DNA from: Siphonodentalium dalli
Taxonomy: Eukaryota; Mollusca; Scaphopoda; Gadilida; Siphonodentaliidae
Direction: 5' to 3'
Assembly (NCBI GenBank): GCA_032622095.1
Contig: CP136062.1
Coordinates: 144,478,351 to 144,542,350, forward strand
DNA: 64,000 nucleotides
The notes under the pieces were generated by a model. That model searched no databases, was not told the DNA's origin, and saw only the letters and a list, made by a program, of their open reading frames with translations. Made by a program: the position numbers and the translations under genes. This document shows positions 1-12,665 of this stretch, in pieces; position 1 is the first letter of the stretch; each line of letters starts with the position of its first letter.

Positions 1-2082
1 ATCAAAACATATCAAATTGATTAATGTGGAATATAACAAAGAACTACAGTAATATGCGACATGGACCTTACATGTATATATAACTGAGCCTCACTTTGCC
101 TCAGAATGAGCAAATAGACAATACAGCATCTGTTGGAAATAGGAATATATATAATTCAAATGGTGAAGCATATGCCTAGCTGTATTGCATCATTTGGATC
201 AGTTGGTGCCCTACCAGTATATTTCGCAGATGTCAAAGATGCAAATATCTGGATTGAAATACTAGATTCGATGTGCGTAAGTAATGGAATATAAGATTAA
301 CAAATTGCCCGAGGAGAGAAAGATTAACCTTGCCACAAAGCATCCGGGTGAAACAAGAACTCGGTTTAGAGATATTGAACTAATCATCAGTGAATAAGAC
401 GCAACCTTAGTAATAAGAAATTACCCTCAGGACAAAAATCAAACGTTGATAGACCTTGACTAGATTGAACGGCCAAAATAAACAACTCATGATGCCAAAA
501 TAAACCTATATCACTGGGAAACTATTAATGAAGATTATAACCTGCAATCTGTCTTAATACATGAAGTGTCATACAGATGAAGATATTCTAATATCCTAAG
601 ATGAGAAAGTTTAAGATGCAAATCAGAGTTTCATTCACCTTATAGACTCACATGGGGTTCTGTTATTAACAAATTACTGGAAGGCATTGCGAGTTAAAAT
701 GTATAGGATGTATATAAAGTATCCGGCATAAATTTGTCATTTTAAAAAAATGTTCTCTCTGAGTTAGCAGCTTGTGTCACTTAGACGGGAACTTCGCAAT
801 AAGAATATTCTTCAACATAATTGTATACTACCGGTAGTACTGTTCATTAACATCTTTGTTTGGACTAACAAACATGTAGTTATACATGTACATGTACCTG
901 TGAATGTTTAAAATTTGTGAAATTCAGGCATATTTTCTTTGAAATTACCAAATGGATATACCGGTATATACAGTGCCATTTTTCGATACTTTGTTCAAGC
1001 AGGTAAGAGACCTGAGCATGGGACACGGAGCTATCATGATGTCGGTGGGATCAACATGCAGATTATGGCTTTAAATATAGTTTCGCTAAAAACAAAAAAT
1101 TCAAACAAAATGTAGTAGAATTCAGCAAACTTTTCTAACATGACACAGTATATTGGTATATTTCCCAGCTCCTTGCCAGACCCTCTGCTATCATTGGGCC
1201 GGACCAAGTGACTCAACAATGCTACTTGTCCCAATTTGTTTAAAACACCTATAGCTGCCTAGAAGAGGAACAATAATACCTCTCTTGAATTCACACTACT
1301 GGAACTCAGAAATTATTACATCTGAATGATTGGCAGTTTTATGGTTTTCGGATATTCCCTTTATATTTTTTCACTGTAAAATGCCCACAACATCAATGGC
1401 CCAGCACACGACATAATGACATGATTCAGCAGTGAAGAGGTTAACTGCTAGTAAAAAATTAAAAGACAGGTGGTGACATTCACATAGCCAGGAGCCCATC
1501 AGCATGAAATAGACATAAGATGAAACATAGAGGAGACATACTTCTATAATTACCATAATCAAACAGCCATAAGGGATGAGGATTGGCAGGCTTTCCTTGT
1601 AATAAACATTGTTTCAAAATATAATCACCATCCCTAATTAGATGGACAGGTGAAAATAGGCAATTAAAAGGTGTGCATGGAGGGCTACCATATAATATAT
1701 GGGTCATGCTGATACAGATGAAAATATCTAATTAAAATGGGTGTATGCATGGGAAGGATATAATTGGGGCCCTGCATCAACAACTGTCCAATGACCTGTT
1801 TGATAGAATCTTCAAAGAAATTAAAGCAACCAGGGGGGTGCCTGGTGTAATGTAGCAATGCCCCTGCTACCATTTGAGAATCAAATATTCTAAAGATTAA
1901 AACATTTTAGGGGCATATGCCTTGCCTTAACCCTTTCATGACTGGAGCTTCCTGAATTCTTGTGAAAACCCTGTGCCAATGCATTATCTTATACATGTAT
2001 ATGCGAGTCGCCCATATGGAACCTAACCTACATGCATAAAAGAGAAAGTATTGGCCTGACAATATTTACCTTGATATTATAA
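1..2082. other. AT-rich non-coding DNA, no gene seen
   Basis: No reading frame here looks like a known protein, and no exon of the ZIP transporter at 11692-12016 was recognised on the minus strand. The DNA carries short ACATGTA and ACCGGTA words. It is either intron of that gene or intergenic. Confidence 0.6.
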
Positions 2083-2151
2083 GCCAGTGCATTCTATTAT
2101 ATATGTGAGGCTCCCTATGGGAGACTCGCAGATATAAGAGAATGCACTGGC
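2083..2151. repeat. 69-bp palindromic element
   Basis: The block starts GCCAGTGCATTCT and ends in its near-perfect inverse, AGAATGCACTGGC. The centre, CTCCCTATGGGAG, is itself a palindrome. The same words recur at 4507-4688, so this is a dispersed fold-back family rather than a chance hairpin. Confidence 0.75.
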
Positions 2152-4506
2152 ACTGGAACTGGCACTGGAATTTATTAAATAACAAGAAAATTAGCAATTT
2201 TCAAATCAATGACACAAGAATTCAATTTCCATTTTTAATAACAATGGTGCTTATAAAGTTGTTCATTCTGGGGTCTTACATGTACATATACTAGTGGAAT
2301 AAATTCCATGAAATCATGCAGGAAAAGTGTCCCAAAATGACTGAAGAGAAAATACACAGTGAAATTTAATTGAATTTAGACGAATATTTCACCCAAATAT
2401 CTTCAATTTTAGTCAAAAATATTATGCAAATTTCATTTGAAATCAAGAATGTATTGTCAGTGATATTTCAGCAAAACATTTAATAACCACTCGACATTCT
2501 ACATTGTAGCTCATGTACTGCAGACTATGCTCACATGCCACAATTAACTTTTAGTTCAAGCATCTACATGTATCTGTCAACAGATATTGATAACCTGTTA
2601 GTGACAGGCAATACATGTATATGTTTAGAAAACAGGTATATGTATATCATTTCAGCCTCTGCATAAATTGCACATTGAAATATTGAAAATTGTCTTCACT
2701 CACATCAATAAGGTAACAAACTTGCAGTATTCTTTTAAGAACCATGTGTTACAAGTAGAACACGATATTACATTGAGTTAATCACAAATTATCCCTCGTT
2801 AAGTCATCGGTTAAGTAGTCGTATCTATTAGATCACTGAAGGCTAATGGGATGTACTCTCCTACAAATCGCATATAATCAAATGAGTACGAAAAATGGCA
2901 CTAATTAAGAAAATCGCGATTTTTATAATGAGGTTTTGCCACATCAGTGGTCGTAACAGATTTACACAGGTGCAGCGTACAAACAGAAAAGACACAGAGC
3001 TTTATTTTTTTCACCTCTCGCTTGTTATCTAGAACCTTTGCTGTTCTATTGGTTGGCAGCAACTATGTTCGATACTAGGTACTGGAGTATAGACTAGGGA
3101 TGAGTTATTGGAATAAATATTCTCAAACAAACTGATTATAGATCACTTGTTCGTTGTGAGTTGATGCCGCTACAGTGGAAAAAATTCCAGGTTAGTTCGA
3201 AAAGTTCAGGCCTAGAACTGTTAAGTACATGTACCGATGATCTTAATTATTCTGCATCTTCTATATTTAACTCGTTTAGTGCCAGTGGCAACCAAATTGG
3301 TCCTAAAGTTTAAAATCCCAATATGCAATTCAGTTAAAGGGGCATACGGCATTCGCAATTTAGGTAGATGAGAAAAATCAAAAATGTTTGTAAAACAATG
3401 ATCAATTGTAAATAACAGACATCACCAAAGTAAATGCAAATAAAATATTTTAGTTAATAATAGGTGCTTCAGGAATATTTTTCATTGCTCTGATCTTTCA
3501 TAATGTAGACCTTCATGATTTAACCAGAATTTGAACTGTTTGTTGACAAATTTATCAATAACAAAAAATAAGAAGAATAAAGTCTACCTATTTTTCCATG
3601 TTCTTCAGTTGATAGTTGTACAAACTTTAATTATTTCAAATTTACCCATTGTGATGACTTATATCCCTTTAATTAATAGATTATGTACCGCTATTAAATG
3701 TGATTACACATATGTCAGCATGGATGGAGGCACATAGAATGTATTCCACTATTAACAGAGATCTTAAATCTTTATTGCTACCAACTTCTGCATGTGGTTT
3801 CTACTTTTAAAAGAATAATTTAAAGCCACATGGCTGTTTCCACTCCAAAATACACCTTGATAATATTCGCTTTAAAATATTTTCTGGTATCGATATAGGT
3901 TGATAAATACCTGAAATACCTTTCTATGAGCATTATATGTCCAAGAAAGATGCAATGAAGTCATAATGAATATTACTTCGAATAAGATGATTGGGTTCCA
4001 ATCAACTATTGCGCCATTTGTATTCATTGAAATTCTGGAATTGGAAACAGAATAACGCGCGACTTCCGGAAAAGATATATTGCATTACCATGATTATACC
4101 TCAACATGAAACGCATTATTTTTCTCTTTGTTTTATTGTTTTAATTGTCAAAATTATGCAGTAACATAAATGTTTCAGAGGGAAGACAGCTGTAGATGTA
4201 TGTAGATGTTCTTCCCATGGTCTACATATGCAATTTTTACTCAACCGCTGATTAAAAAAATGAACCGACAAAAATGAAAAGATCTCAAATTTATCGAAAC
4301 ATATAAGAAACAAAACACATATTTTCAGATTCCCCTTAACTCTTTACCCAACAAACCGGGCAAAAACGCCCAAATAAAGCTTTAACAGCCTAAATTATTA
4401 TCTTGGGTCTGTCTCAATAAAACCGTACAAATATGGATATCATTGGAACCGGCTCCTGGACCACATTGTGATAGTTACAGTTATGCCCTGTATATCACTA
4501 ACTAAG
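2152..4506. other. Non-coding DNA with one dispersed repeat
   Basis: No coding exon recognised. About 3820-3953 is a diverged inverted copy of 29242-29371; both contain a GAGCATTATATGTC-like word and an AGCCAC word at opposite ends. The remainder shows nothing I can name. Confidence 0.5.
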
Positions 4507-4688
4507 GCGACCTATGGTCGACTCGCATATATAAGAGAATGCATTGGCCTAAAAAAAATCTTTTTTTACCAATTTTTTCTTACATTCTTTAACAATTTTA
4601 TAATTTTTAATGTGTTAAGCCAATGCATTCTCTTATATATGCGAGGTGACCTATGGTCGACTCGCATATATAAGAGAATGCATTGGCA
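4507..4688. repeat. Compound fold-back repeat related to 2083-2151
   Basis: Three copies of an arm containing CGCATATATAAGAGAATGC are present. The first and third are direct and the middle one is inverted, and each direct arm is preceded by CCTATGGTCGAC. The first two arms form a long hairpin around an AT-rich loop. This looks like a fold-back element with one arm duplicated. Confidence 0.75.
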
Positions 4689-4933
4689 CAGGGCCCTTCT
4701 GTTGGGTAAAGGGTTAACAAATTAATTTAGATAAAATTTTGAGGTTCGAACAAGCCAACTTCAATGCAATTTGGAAAACATAGTTAATTACTTCTGGGGT
4801 TGACTAAAGTAGAAATACTGGTACATATGCTGTGTGTGTATACATGACTCATTCTTTTACTGTATGTATGTGCTTTATACATATTATGATATACATATAT
4901 GTTATTTAATTACTTGATATTGATATGTATTGG

Positions 4934-5299
4934 CAGGGATGTGGCGAAAGGAGGAAGTTTGGGGGTGTCTCATCCCTGCAACCCAAGCCAAGATTTTGAG
5001 CAGATGATTATTTCATGCCTGACAAGACATATTTTAATCCCAGAAAACCAGTAGGTTGAAGTTTTTAAAATAGTTTCAAGCAGTATTCAATAAGAAATTA
5101 TCTGTTTTTCACCAAAAGTTGAATTATTTCCTACTTCAGCCGACTTTTAAAAACTAAAATTCCAACCCAAGCAGTGCGAGTAAACATCTAATTTTCAGGA
5201 CATGTAAATGTCGCCCTGATCAAGGGGGAGGGTGCATTTGGAAATTCCAAGTTAACCCCCCCCCCCAGTGCCAATGGAGACCCTCTAGCCACATCCCTG
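4934..5299. mobile_element. Small hAT-like element (tentative)
   Basis: The 366-bp block begins CAGGGATGTGGCGAAAGG and ends CCTCTAGCCACATCCCTG, an imperfect terminal inverted repeat of about 17 bp with the CAG...CTG ends usual in hAT elements. No clean 8-bp target duplication is visible. It contains a C run near its right end and no reading frame of note. Confidence 0.5.
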
Positions 5300-6618
5300 T
5301 ATGTTGACGATAGACAACCTCATCCCAGTCACCCGTTATAGTGGCAGTTACAAAAGTATATTTATTTATTCATCATAAGATTTATAACTCACACCATGGC
5401 ATCTTTTCTTTGAAACATGCCAAAACACAAAAAGACATAATTGAGTGACTTTTGTTGCTAAATTACCAACTAAATTGTCATGAAGATGAATAAATTCAAA
5501 ATAAATTAAAAGAAAAAGAGCGTTCTATGTTCTTGTTTCAGATGTATTATTTGATACACTGGAAATCATATATATCGGAATGTGATTGAAATTAATTTTT
5601 TTTTAATATTTACCTGGGATCAGAGACTCTATCTTTATTATTAATTAATATACATGTATTTATATATCAGTAAACAATTGTTATGTGTGTACTGGCCCAG
5701 GAATTATTCCAGCATACCGGTATGTGATGTATTGGCATGTTGACAAGCATACAAATGATATTATATTATTCAGCACATAGAGTATCTGACTGACAGAAGT
5801 GTGGACAATCTTCTGATGTAAAGAAAACATACCATTGCCAGAGAACCTCAAACTTTCCTAAATTACTTCAACAGAGTTAAAGTGGCCTATATCATTCAAG
5901 CCTTAATAAGGCCGAATATATAACGTAAAATTTAATAATGTTTTCTCGATTTTGTTGATCAGTTGTCAGTATGTGTTATATAATACATGTACATGTAACT
6001 GAATAATGTAAATTTTATTGGATGAAGCACTAAGGAAGGCCTGCTTAATGAGCGTTGTTGTTACTTTATTGAAAATTGTCCCTCATTTGGCTAATGAATT
6101 GTTACCCCAACCAGATATATACAGTAGTTTTTGGCTCTAGTATTTATGCATTGATCCATGAGTAACCAAGCAAATCTTGGTCAGTAAATTGTTTGATGTA
6201 ATCACCTTAATCAATTTCAATCAAATATTCTATTCACATTTATGTAACTAACAGAAAATCAGTTTCATTTCTTTTGCAGAGCCTGTCTAGATTGCAGTCC
6301 TGATAGAATTCCCATGCATAACTATATTGTGTAATCCATGTGGCATAAACATCAGGGCATGAAATGTGAAGCAAGCAGATTTTTTTTCAATTCTAATACA
6401 TGTATATCCATTGACAGACAAAATTGTGCCCAGTCAGAGTTTCAAGTGTGAAGACACTATAAATTTGTTGAAATAATTATCTCAAATGGTAGATATACAG
6501 TACATGTACAACATTAGGGATTTATAGACACAGTTGAAATACCATGCAGGAATCAAATGATACAGATGTATTAATTGACTTTTCTAAAAGTTGTAGTTAG
6601 ATAATTCAGTTGGAAACT
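5300..6618. other. AT-rich DNA, no gene seen
   Basis: No exon-like frame or recognisable element. One copy of the AAAGAGCGTTC module described in the findings is at 5515-5525. Short ACATGTA repeats are scattered through it. Confidence 0.5.
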
Positions 6619-6799
6619 GCCATGACCATGCCTGAGTTCAGTGTGTCTGTCATTTGCGAGGCCTAAGCAGAATAAGGTCCCCAGAGGGTAATTTGATGAT
6701 GCTAGCCCACTATGCACCCTCTAGTTTACTAAATTCACCTTCTGGGGACCTTATTCTGCAAATGACAGGCACACTAAACTCAGGCTTGGCCATGACCCC
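6619..6799. repeat. Fold-back element, 181 bp
   Basis: The left arm contains CTGTCATTTGC and AGAATAAGGTCCCCAGA. The right arm contains the inverse of both (TCTGGGGACCTTATTCT, then GCAAATGACAG). About 45 bp separate the arms. A diverged relative is at 42595-42685. The small reading frame across it is an accident of the repeat. Confidence 0.75.
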
Positions 6800-9700
6800 C
6801 ACTCCAGTGGAAAACTCTAGCCACCACATCCCTGAGTATTAGTATGGTGTATACTACTATAATACTAGTATGTATTCATTTTACCTATGATAATAGGTTG
6901 AGAGCAGGTGATTCCCCACATTTCATTCCAACTAATCAGGATGTTAAACATATAATACCACAGAATAAACATACTTTATGCAAACAATCTGACCCCAGTT
7001 CACAATCACAAAGACCACTATTTGTATTTCTATCAAAGAGAGCTTTTGATAAATCATAAGTAAAGAGTTTAAGCATGACCTTAAATACCCTATTCTGAAT
7101 AGGCAAATAATTTTGAGTGTTCAATGGGATGAGTGCATGACACATACTAGTACTACCTAGTTGGTATATACTGAAGTGTGTGAGTACCGTAGTCCCTAGA
7201 TTTCCAAGTAACTTAAGTAAGCTACTGGTACATGTAATCAACTGAAGAAACCCAAACTGAGGTAAATCAGAACAGCATATTATGGTACTGTATGTAGAAC
7301 CAATGCATGCCCACATGACATTGCTGCTAGTAAACTAGATTTTCATTGGTATGTCATTTCATGTGTTGCAGAAATAATTATGGCCTCATATGTTACAAAG
7401 ATAGGCAGAAATGATGGGTTCAAAACAAATCAGGTGTCCCGCTAAGCAAACATTCAGACGACCACGATACAATTGTAAGTGGAGGAATCAGGCCTGACAA
7501 AATCGTGGATAGTTCACGTCATAGACGATGATACATGTACATCTACTGTGGATTGTTCATAAGCATGTGATTTGGATATCAAGATTATGAATGTAATTAG
7601 CTACTTTTGTCTAGACACCCAGGCAGATTGTTTCACACCGCTTTAACAATGTGTACCATGTCATAAAATTGTTGAGAAACTGCCAAACAAAAACATTTAA
7701 GTCATCAGCTTTAATGGAATCACAATGGAAATAGGGCACGGTGGGCACCAAACTTTTAGTACCCTATTGTCCTGGGCCATGAAGACGATTCATTTAGACG
7801 AATGATCTCACATCCCCATAATGACTATTCTGAGTTATAGTAATCCCTGAATATACCAGTATGTTAACTTGTAACTGTAATGCATACCGTTGCATCAACC
7901 ATGTAGCCCATATTAAGTAGGACCCTGGAAAATAAACCCCAAACCCCAGACACATAGACCGAAAACAGAGAGACCTTGGCAGAGTAAATCATTTTGGGTG
8001 TCTGTAATATAATATACAAGTATGGACAGTGAAGTTCTTTGAACATGCAGAACAAATTCTGTTGTCCGTGAATGTACATACAAAGAAGGATAATCCAAGA
8101 CCAAGTGCCAATCAATGTCTCAATATTCTTACAGTGAGTTACTGATCTTTCTGAAAGATACTGACCAGTACATGTGTATTTATATATTGGTATCTCTGAT
8201 CCAGCTACATGTACATTTGTAGACGACATGAACCAAGACCCATTCTGGTTTGATTGTTTCCCCTTGATAAAACCACAACAATTAAAAATTTCCTGCCTGT
8301 ATTAATTAAGAAGCAAAACAGCACTGTTTGACAACTAATTCAAGAAGCATAACTCTAGTTTCAATTGACACCTGGTTGCTCTGCATATACCGGTACCTGT
8401 GTTCCAGTATATGTACATTACCCTTTATTCAAAGTCGGAGGGGTCTGCGGCTTTGTTACGGTATATACTAATACTATGGTAAAACTCCAGTTTCCACAGA
8501 CAGGGGCCCAGAAATCAGGGGGGGGGGGGCATAGATTCATTGACATCTGAAATATGAACCCAAACCATATAGACAATATATACATGTACATGCCTGAAAT
8601 GAGTACAGAATAGGCTTTCAGAATTTGATACATAATGCCCATAATATTTGTGGTACCAAGAGTTATGGCCCTTGATCTTGTGATTGTAACTTTTATGCAA
8701 AATATAGCATTTTTAGACCCAACTGGCACAAAAGATTTTTTCGAGTATAGTCACCTATGTTGGTTCAAGGGCCTCTGGTTTCCAACAATATGAAAGGGAT
8801 TCAAACTTTCATGTTTGCAATTCCAGAAAATAAATTTTTAATGCATATGACAAATCTTGGATGCTAAAAAATTTACCCAGCCTTTTTTTCGCAGAAAATA
8901 CTACTGCTGTCTACGGGTGGGGTCAAGGTCACTTACACTTCATAAGTCCAGGACACCTTCTAAAATTACACAAATTCATATTCGTTGCTCAATATACCTA
9001 CCAAATGAATGGTGCCAGAAACCGCTTTATATTTATAATTAAATTTACCTCTACTGATCATTCTAAACTGTGGAAGGTATCCAATGAACTTATATAAAGC
9101 ACTATAAATTAGAAAACACACAACATGTGATGAAAGGGAACAAACAGTTTCTCACATGCAGTTAGAATATTTTCACAAAAAATAGTGTCATCTATTGTAT
9201 GTGAGGGAATATCACTTGTCTGCATCAATGATAGTTTGTTTACTACTGAAGATTTAGTGACAGGGCTCGATTTAACTGGATTGGCATCGCAATTTACAAT
9301 TTCTGCTAACCAATTTACAATGAAAAAACATGTATTGGTAGGTAGGGAATGCTATACAAAATCTACCAAGTGCTGCAAAATGCTATCGACCTCTGTTTAG
9401 CGATGAGAGATATACAATGTTTTCTGTACTCTGATTAGAATCATAGGGGATTCTGAAAACACTTCATGATTATATCTCATATTAATATCATACTAGTATT
9501 AGAATATACCGGTATATCATTGCTGAAACACTGCAAACTAGCCAAAACTGGCAGTAACTACTATTACCTCTGCCTCCAAGTTCCAGATTATCTTGTGCAC
9601 CAAAAGATAATAAAGTTTGGTTTTATGGCTTTAAATTTAGTTTGAATCGGGTTGTTGAAAATCAGGTTCCAGTTGCCACGTTTCATTCTTTGAGGGAGGT

Positions 9701-10628
9701 GCTAAGGTTCAACAGGATATACTGGTATATCACAGGTGGTGGGCAGAAATACATGTAACTTGGGGGGGGGGGTCGGGGTCGCTGGTGAAGTTCAAAGCTC
9801 CTGTGGTAAAATTGGCTTCATCAGATATTCACAATTGGAGCAGTCTGTGTAAATTTACACTCAGAGTCATACTAAACTATTGAGTCTAGATATCGCAGTC
9901 TTGTTGAAACGTCATTTCTCAGTAGCGCACATGTATGCTTCCCAAATTATGTCGTGCATTGTGTTATGTTTTTAAATTGTTTCGTGTGGACACTTTCATC
10001 TTGAAAATGGAGGTGCCAGTACTAACTGTAATTACCCTTGATACATGTACTCTTGAGTGCCTAATAAAAGTACAGGGTGGAATAATAGTACAGGTTGGAA
10101 AATGTCGCGTAACTGAATAATAGTACAGGGCGGAATAAACGTACAGACTGGAAATATTAGTACCATATATCCCAACAAAACGCACCATCTGACTGGTTTA
10201 CTGATGCCATGGGACAGAAATAGTTTCGATGCATAGCCAGGTCTGTGAATCTACAATGTGCTGATCACTGTCAACAATCAGAGTTCATTTATCTATGAAT
10301 ATCACAATTTAAGATTGGTGAATTATTTCTTTTGGTTAATTTATTAAACGTACAGGACCAAATAACGATCGTACAGGTGGGAATTTTACCTCGATTTTAA
10401 TAATCGTACAAGAGTAAGTATACAAATATTAGATACCAGGTACTCCTTTGGAAATCAAAGAACACAGGCGCTTGTAATGCATCCACTGTTTTGAGTATTA
10501 TTTTAGTAATATCAGCCTGGATTTTTGACGCTTTGGGAGACATACTAGTATTTGGTGTTCAAAAATATTAAAATTAAATGCTTGGATAAAAATGGAATTG
10601 AGGGGCGTTTGTGCCTTTGTGTTCTTTT
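6800..10628. other. Non-coding DNA with G runs and a GTACAGG cluster
   Basis: No coding exon was recognised; frames of 121-126 codons on the minus strand are about as long as expected by chance at this base composition and look like nothing known. G runs lie near 8519-8530 and 9763-9774, the first preceded by ATCA as at the ends of the hAT-like family elsewhere in the window. From about 10072 to 10400 the words GTACAGG and GGAATAA recur irregularly, as in a decayed short tandem repeat. Confidence 0.5.
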
Positions 10629-11335
10629 TAGGGGTGCCACGATTAATCATATAATCGATGAACCATTGATAAAGCCGATAATCGATTACCATTTCCGTAG
10701 TCGATTAATCTCTTATTTATTTCGGACGACGTGCTGGGTATTATTGAATACCGTGTTTGTTTTACAGTTTAATCTACAACCAAAGGTTTAACAACCTTTG
10801 ATCGTGCATCAGAGAGAGTCTGACAACATGAGTATACCAGTACTTACATGTAGATGTTACTAGTACAGTATATCAATTACTAATTTCTGGGTGGGGGGCA
10901 CCTTTGTGATTGTTATCCACTCTGGAAGTTTACTGAAACTTATATAGTTTCTGTGACATTAGATTCCTTTTTAGGAACCGCTGGCAGTCCGTCATGCATT
11001 CCTATTCTTATATTGTTTGCATGTTTGGCAATTCATAACACTGAAATTAATGGTTATGTTCGTTCTAATGAACTCACAATTATTATAACCTTGACATCGC
11101 CGAGAAATGTGCTGGTATTGAATACATTGTGCTCATTAGTAATTACCGGTGGTTTATGGTGCACATTATTAGCGTAAAAATTACATCAGCCAAGTTTTTT
11201 AATCAACACCCACCCAATAGGCCATATTACGGAATACGGTACTTCCACTGTTGATATTAGGTACAATTAATCGATTATAATCGATTATTGACGACCGATT
11301 ATCGATTATCAAAATAAATAATCGTGGCACCTCTA
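10629..11335. mobile_element. Non-autonomous hAT transposon, complete
   Basis: The 707-bp element starts TAGGGGTGCCACGATTA and ends with the inverse AATCGTGGCACCTCTA. It is flanked by a perfect 8-bp target duplication, GTTCTTTT, at 10621-10628 and 11336-11343. Eight-base duplications and this kind of end are typical of hAT elements. Just inside both ends, runs of ATCGATTA-type words form further inverted repeats. It carries no transposase-like frame, so it would depend on an enzyme made elsewhere. It sits upstream in + coordinates of the ZIP exon, inside the probable ZIP intron. Confidence 0.9.
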
Positions 11336-11343
11336 GTTCTTTT

Positions 11344-11691
11344 AATTGAAAGAGGAATCCTTCATCGATCCATCCGTGGTGACTCTGATGCCATTGCTTG
11401 GATAAATGGGCAATTCAGGTGCAAATATAGAGACGGCGCATATTAATTAAGGCCTAATAGTAATAAGGTTAGTGCAGGTGGTGGGGGCGTGGGGCAGAAG
11501 AGTGTAACAACGAAACACCTGTGTCAGTGCATTCGATTAAAGAATTTGGCACTAGAAATCTAATATACTATACATGTACCTCAAACCTTCAACCATTAAC
11601 ATTATACAAATGTCAAGCCAATGCACTTTATGCGGTGGATGCACTGGCAATGATTGAATTTGAAAGCTTGATTTAAATTGTGAATGCATAC
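11344..11691 (-). other. Start of first intron of the ZIP gene
   Basis: This sequence follows the splice donor of the ZIP exon on the minus strand. Near 11614-11646 it holds small words (AAGCCAATGCA, TGCACTGGC) related to the fold-back family at 2083. Nothing else is recognisable. Confidence 0.6.
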
Positions 11692-12016
11692 CTCCATGTT
11701 TGAGAGTGGGTCCAGCTTCAATTGGCACCACAAGCAGTGGGAAAATACCACTCATTCCAATAATAATGGCACCTCCGATGGAATATAACCACACCCATAA
11801 TACAGGCTGGTCCATGTCCATTTTATGGCACTCTTCCTGATTTTCTCCACACTCTAATCCATCTGCGAGTGCCACGTCTTCTTCCGCTGTCTGTTGTCGA
11901 ATTTTCTGTTTCGAATACGACGTCTTTGTGCGGTGTATTTCTCCATCACATGCTGATATACACATGAAGAATGTAAAGATAAGTGATGTAACAACCCGAC
12001 GGCGATAACTTGCCAT
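11692..12016 (-). CDS. SLC39A13: ZIP-family zinc transporter, ZIP13-like, first coding exon (partial)
   Basis: ZIP proteins move zinc toward the cytosol; ZIP13 does so from Golgi and secretory vesicles. This exon encodes the first 108 residues plus one base. Residues 1-25 look like a signal peptide: Arg-Arg-Arg at 5-7, a hydrophobic core to about 22, then Ala-Cys-Asp-Gly. A polar luminal stretch with two Cys-Gly/Cys-His sites follows (Cys56, Cys63). Residues 71-99 form the first membrane helix, with GGAIIIGMSGIFPLLVVP, close to the ZIP13 pattern of Gly-Ser-Gly-Ile-Phe-Pro-Leu-Leu. The frame runs to CATGGAG and then the donor GTATGC at 11691, phase 1. The Met at 12016 is the natural start because the signal peptide follows at once. 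The remaining helices and the His-rich catalytic segments (usually HELPHE-like) lie in later exons that I could not find. ZIP7 is the main alternative, but it is rich in His here and this is not. Confidence 0.82.
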
Positions 12017-12665
12017 AGCTGATAGCAGTTAACAGTACAAACTCCGTGCGAACTTTGGAAAGATTTGTTTAGTTGCTTTCGCCATTCCGCTTACCGACCT
12101 TGACCTTCGGATCATAAGATGGAGCTAGATTATGTTTACATCAGAACTCTGCGTGTTTCGTATTTTATATTTAGCTTCAACAAAACAAGTTTCTTTTATT
12201 TGATTATATAAACATACAGTGCAACCAAAGGACGATTATCCCCGATGTTAATTTGTTGTAATATTTTATACTTAAGGAGTTTTTGTTTTTTCCATTCTGT
12301 CGGTTTACCGTAAAGAACCACTTGTGATATTTAGGTCAAATACCGAGCTCTGTCAATTAAAGGGATACACCGACAGAAAACACTGAAATTCGTGTGAATT
12401 AAATATATTACGTTGGTTAAATGTGTAGTATCAGTTAAAACTAGATATGGAAAGTTTTCACACTAGATACCATGCGGCACAGATTTTGGTGGAAATTCGC
12501 AACCTCTGAACCTCGGCATATCCCATATCAGAACACGTCACAAATATGATCAAATAGCATGCAGTTAGAACTGTCATTTCACTGCTTTATGAGTTTAAGC
12601 CATACGCTGGTGGACAATTAACACCACCGGTGTGGTTCGTTGTTGGCCTTTATCATACCACTCTG
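12017..12665 (-). promoter_or_regulatory. Probable 5' region of the ZIP gene
   Basis: This lies directly upstream of the ZIP start on the minus strand and should hold its leader and promoter. Around 12096-12109 the minus strand reads GAAGGTCAAGGTCG, two abutting AGGTC-type half-sites as used by orphan nuclear receptors. No clear TATA box in a convincing position. The assignment is by position only. Confidence 0.3.
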
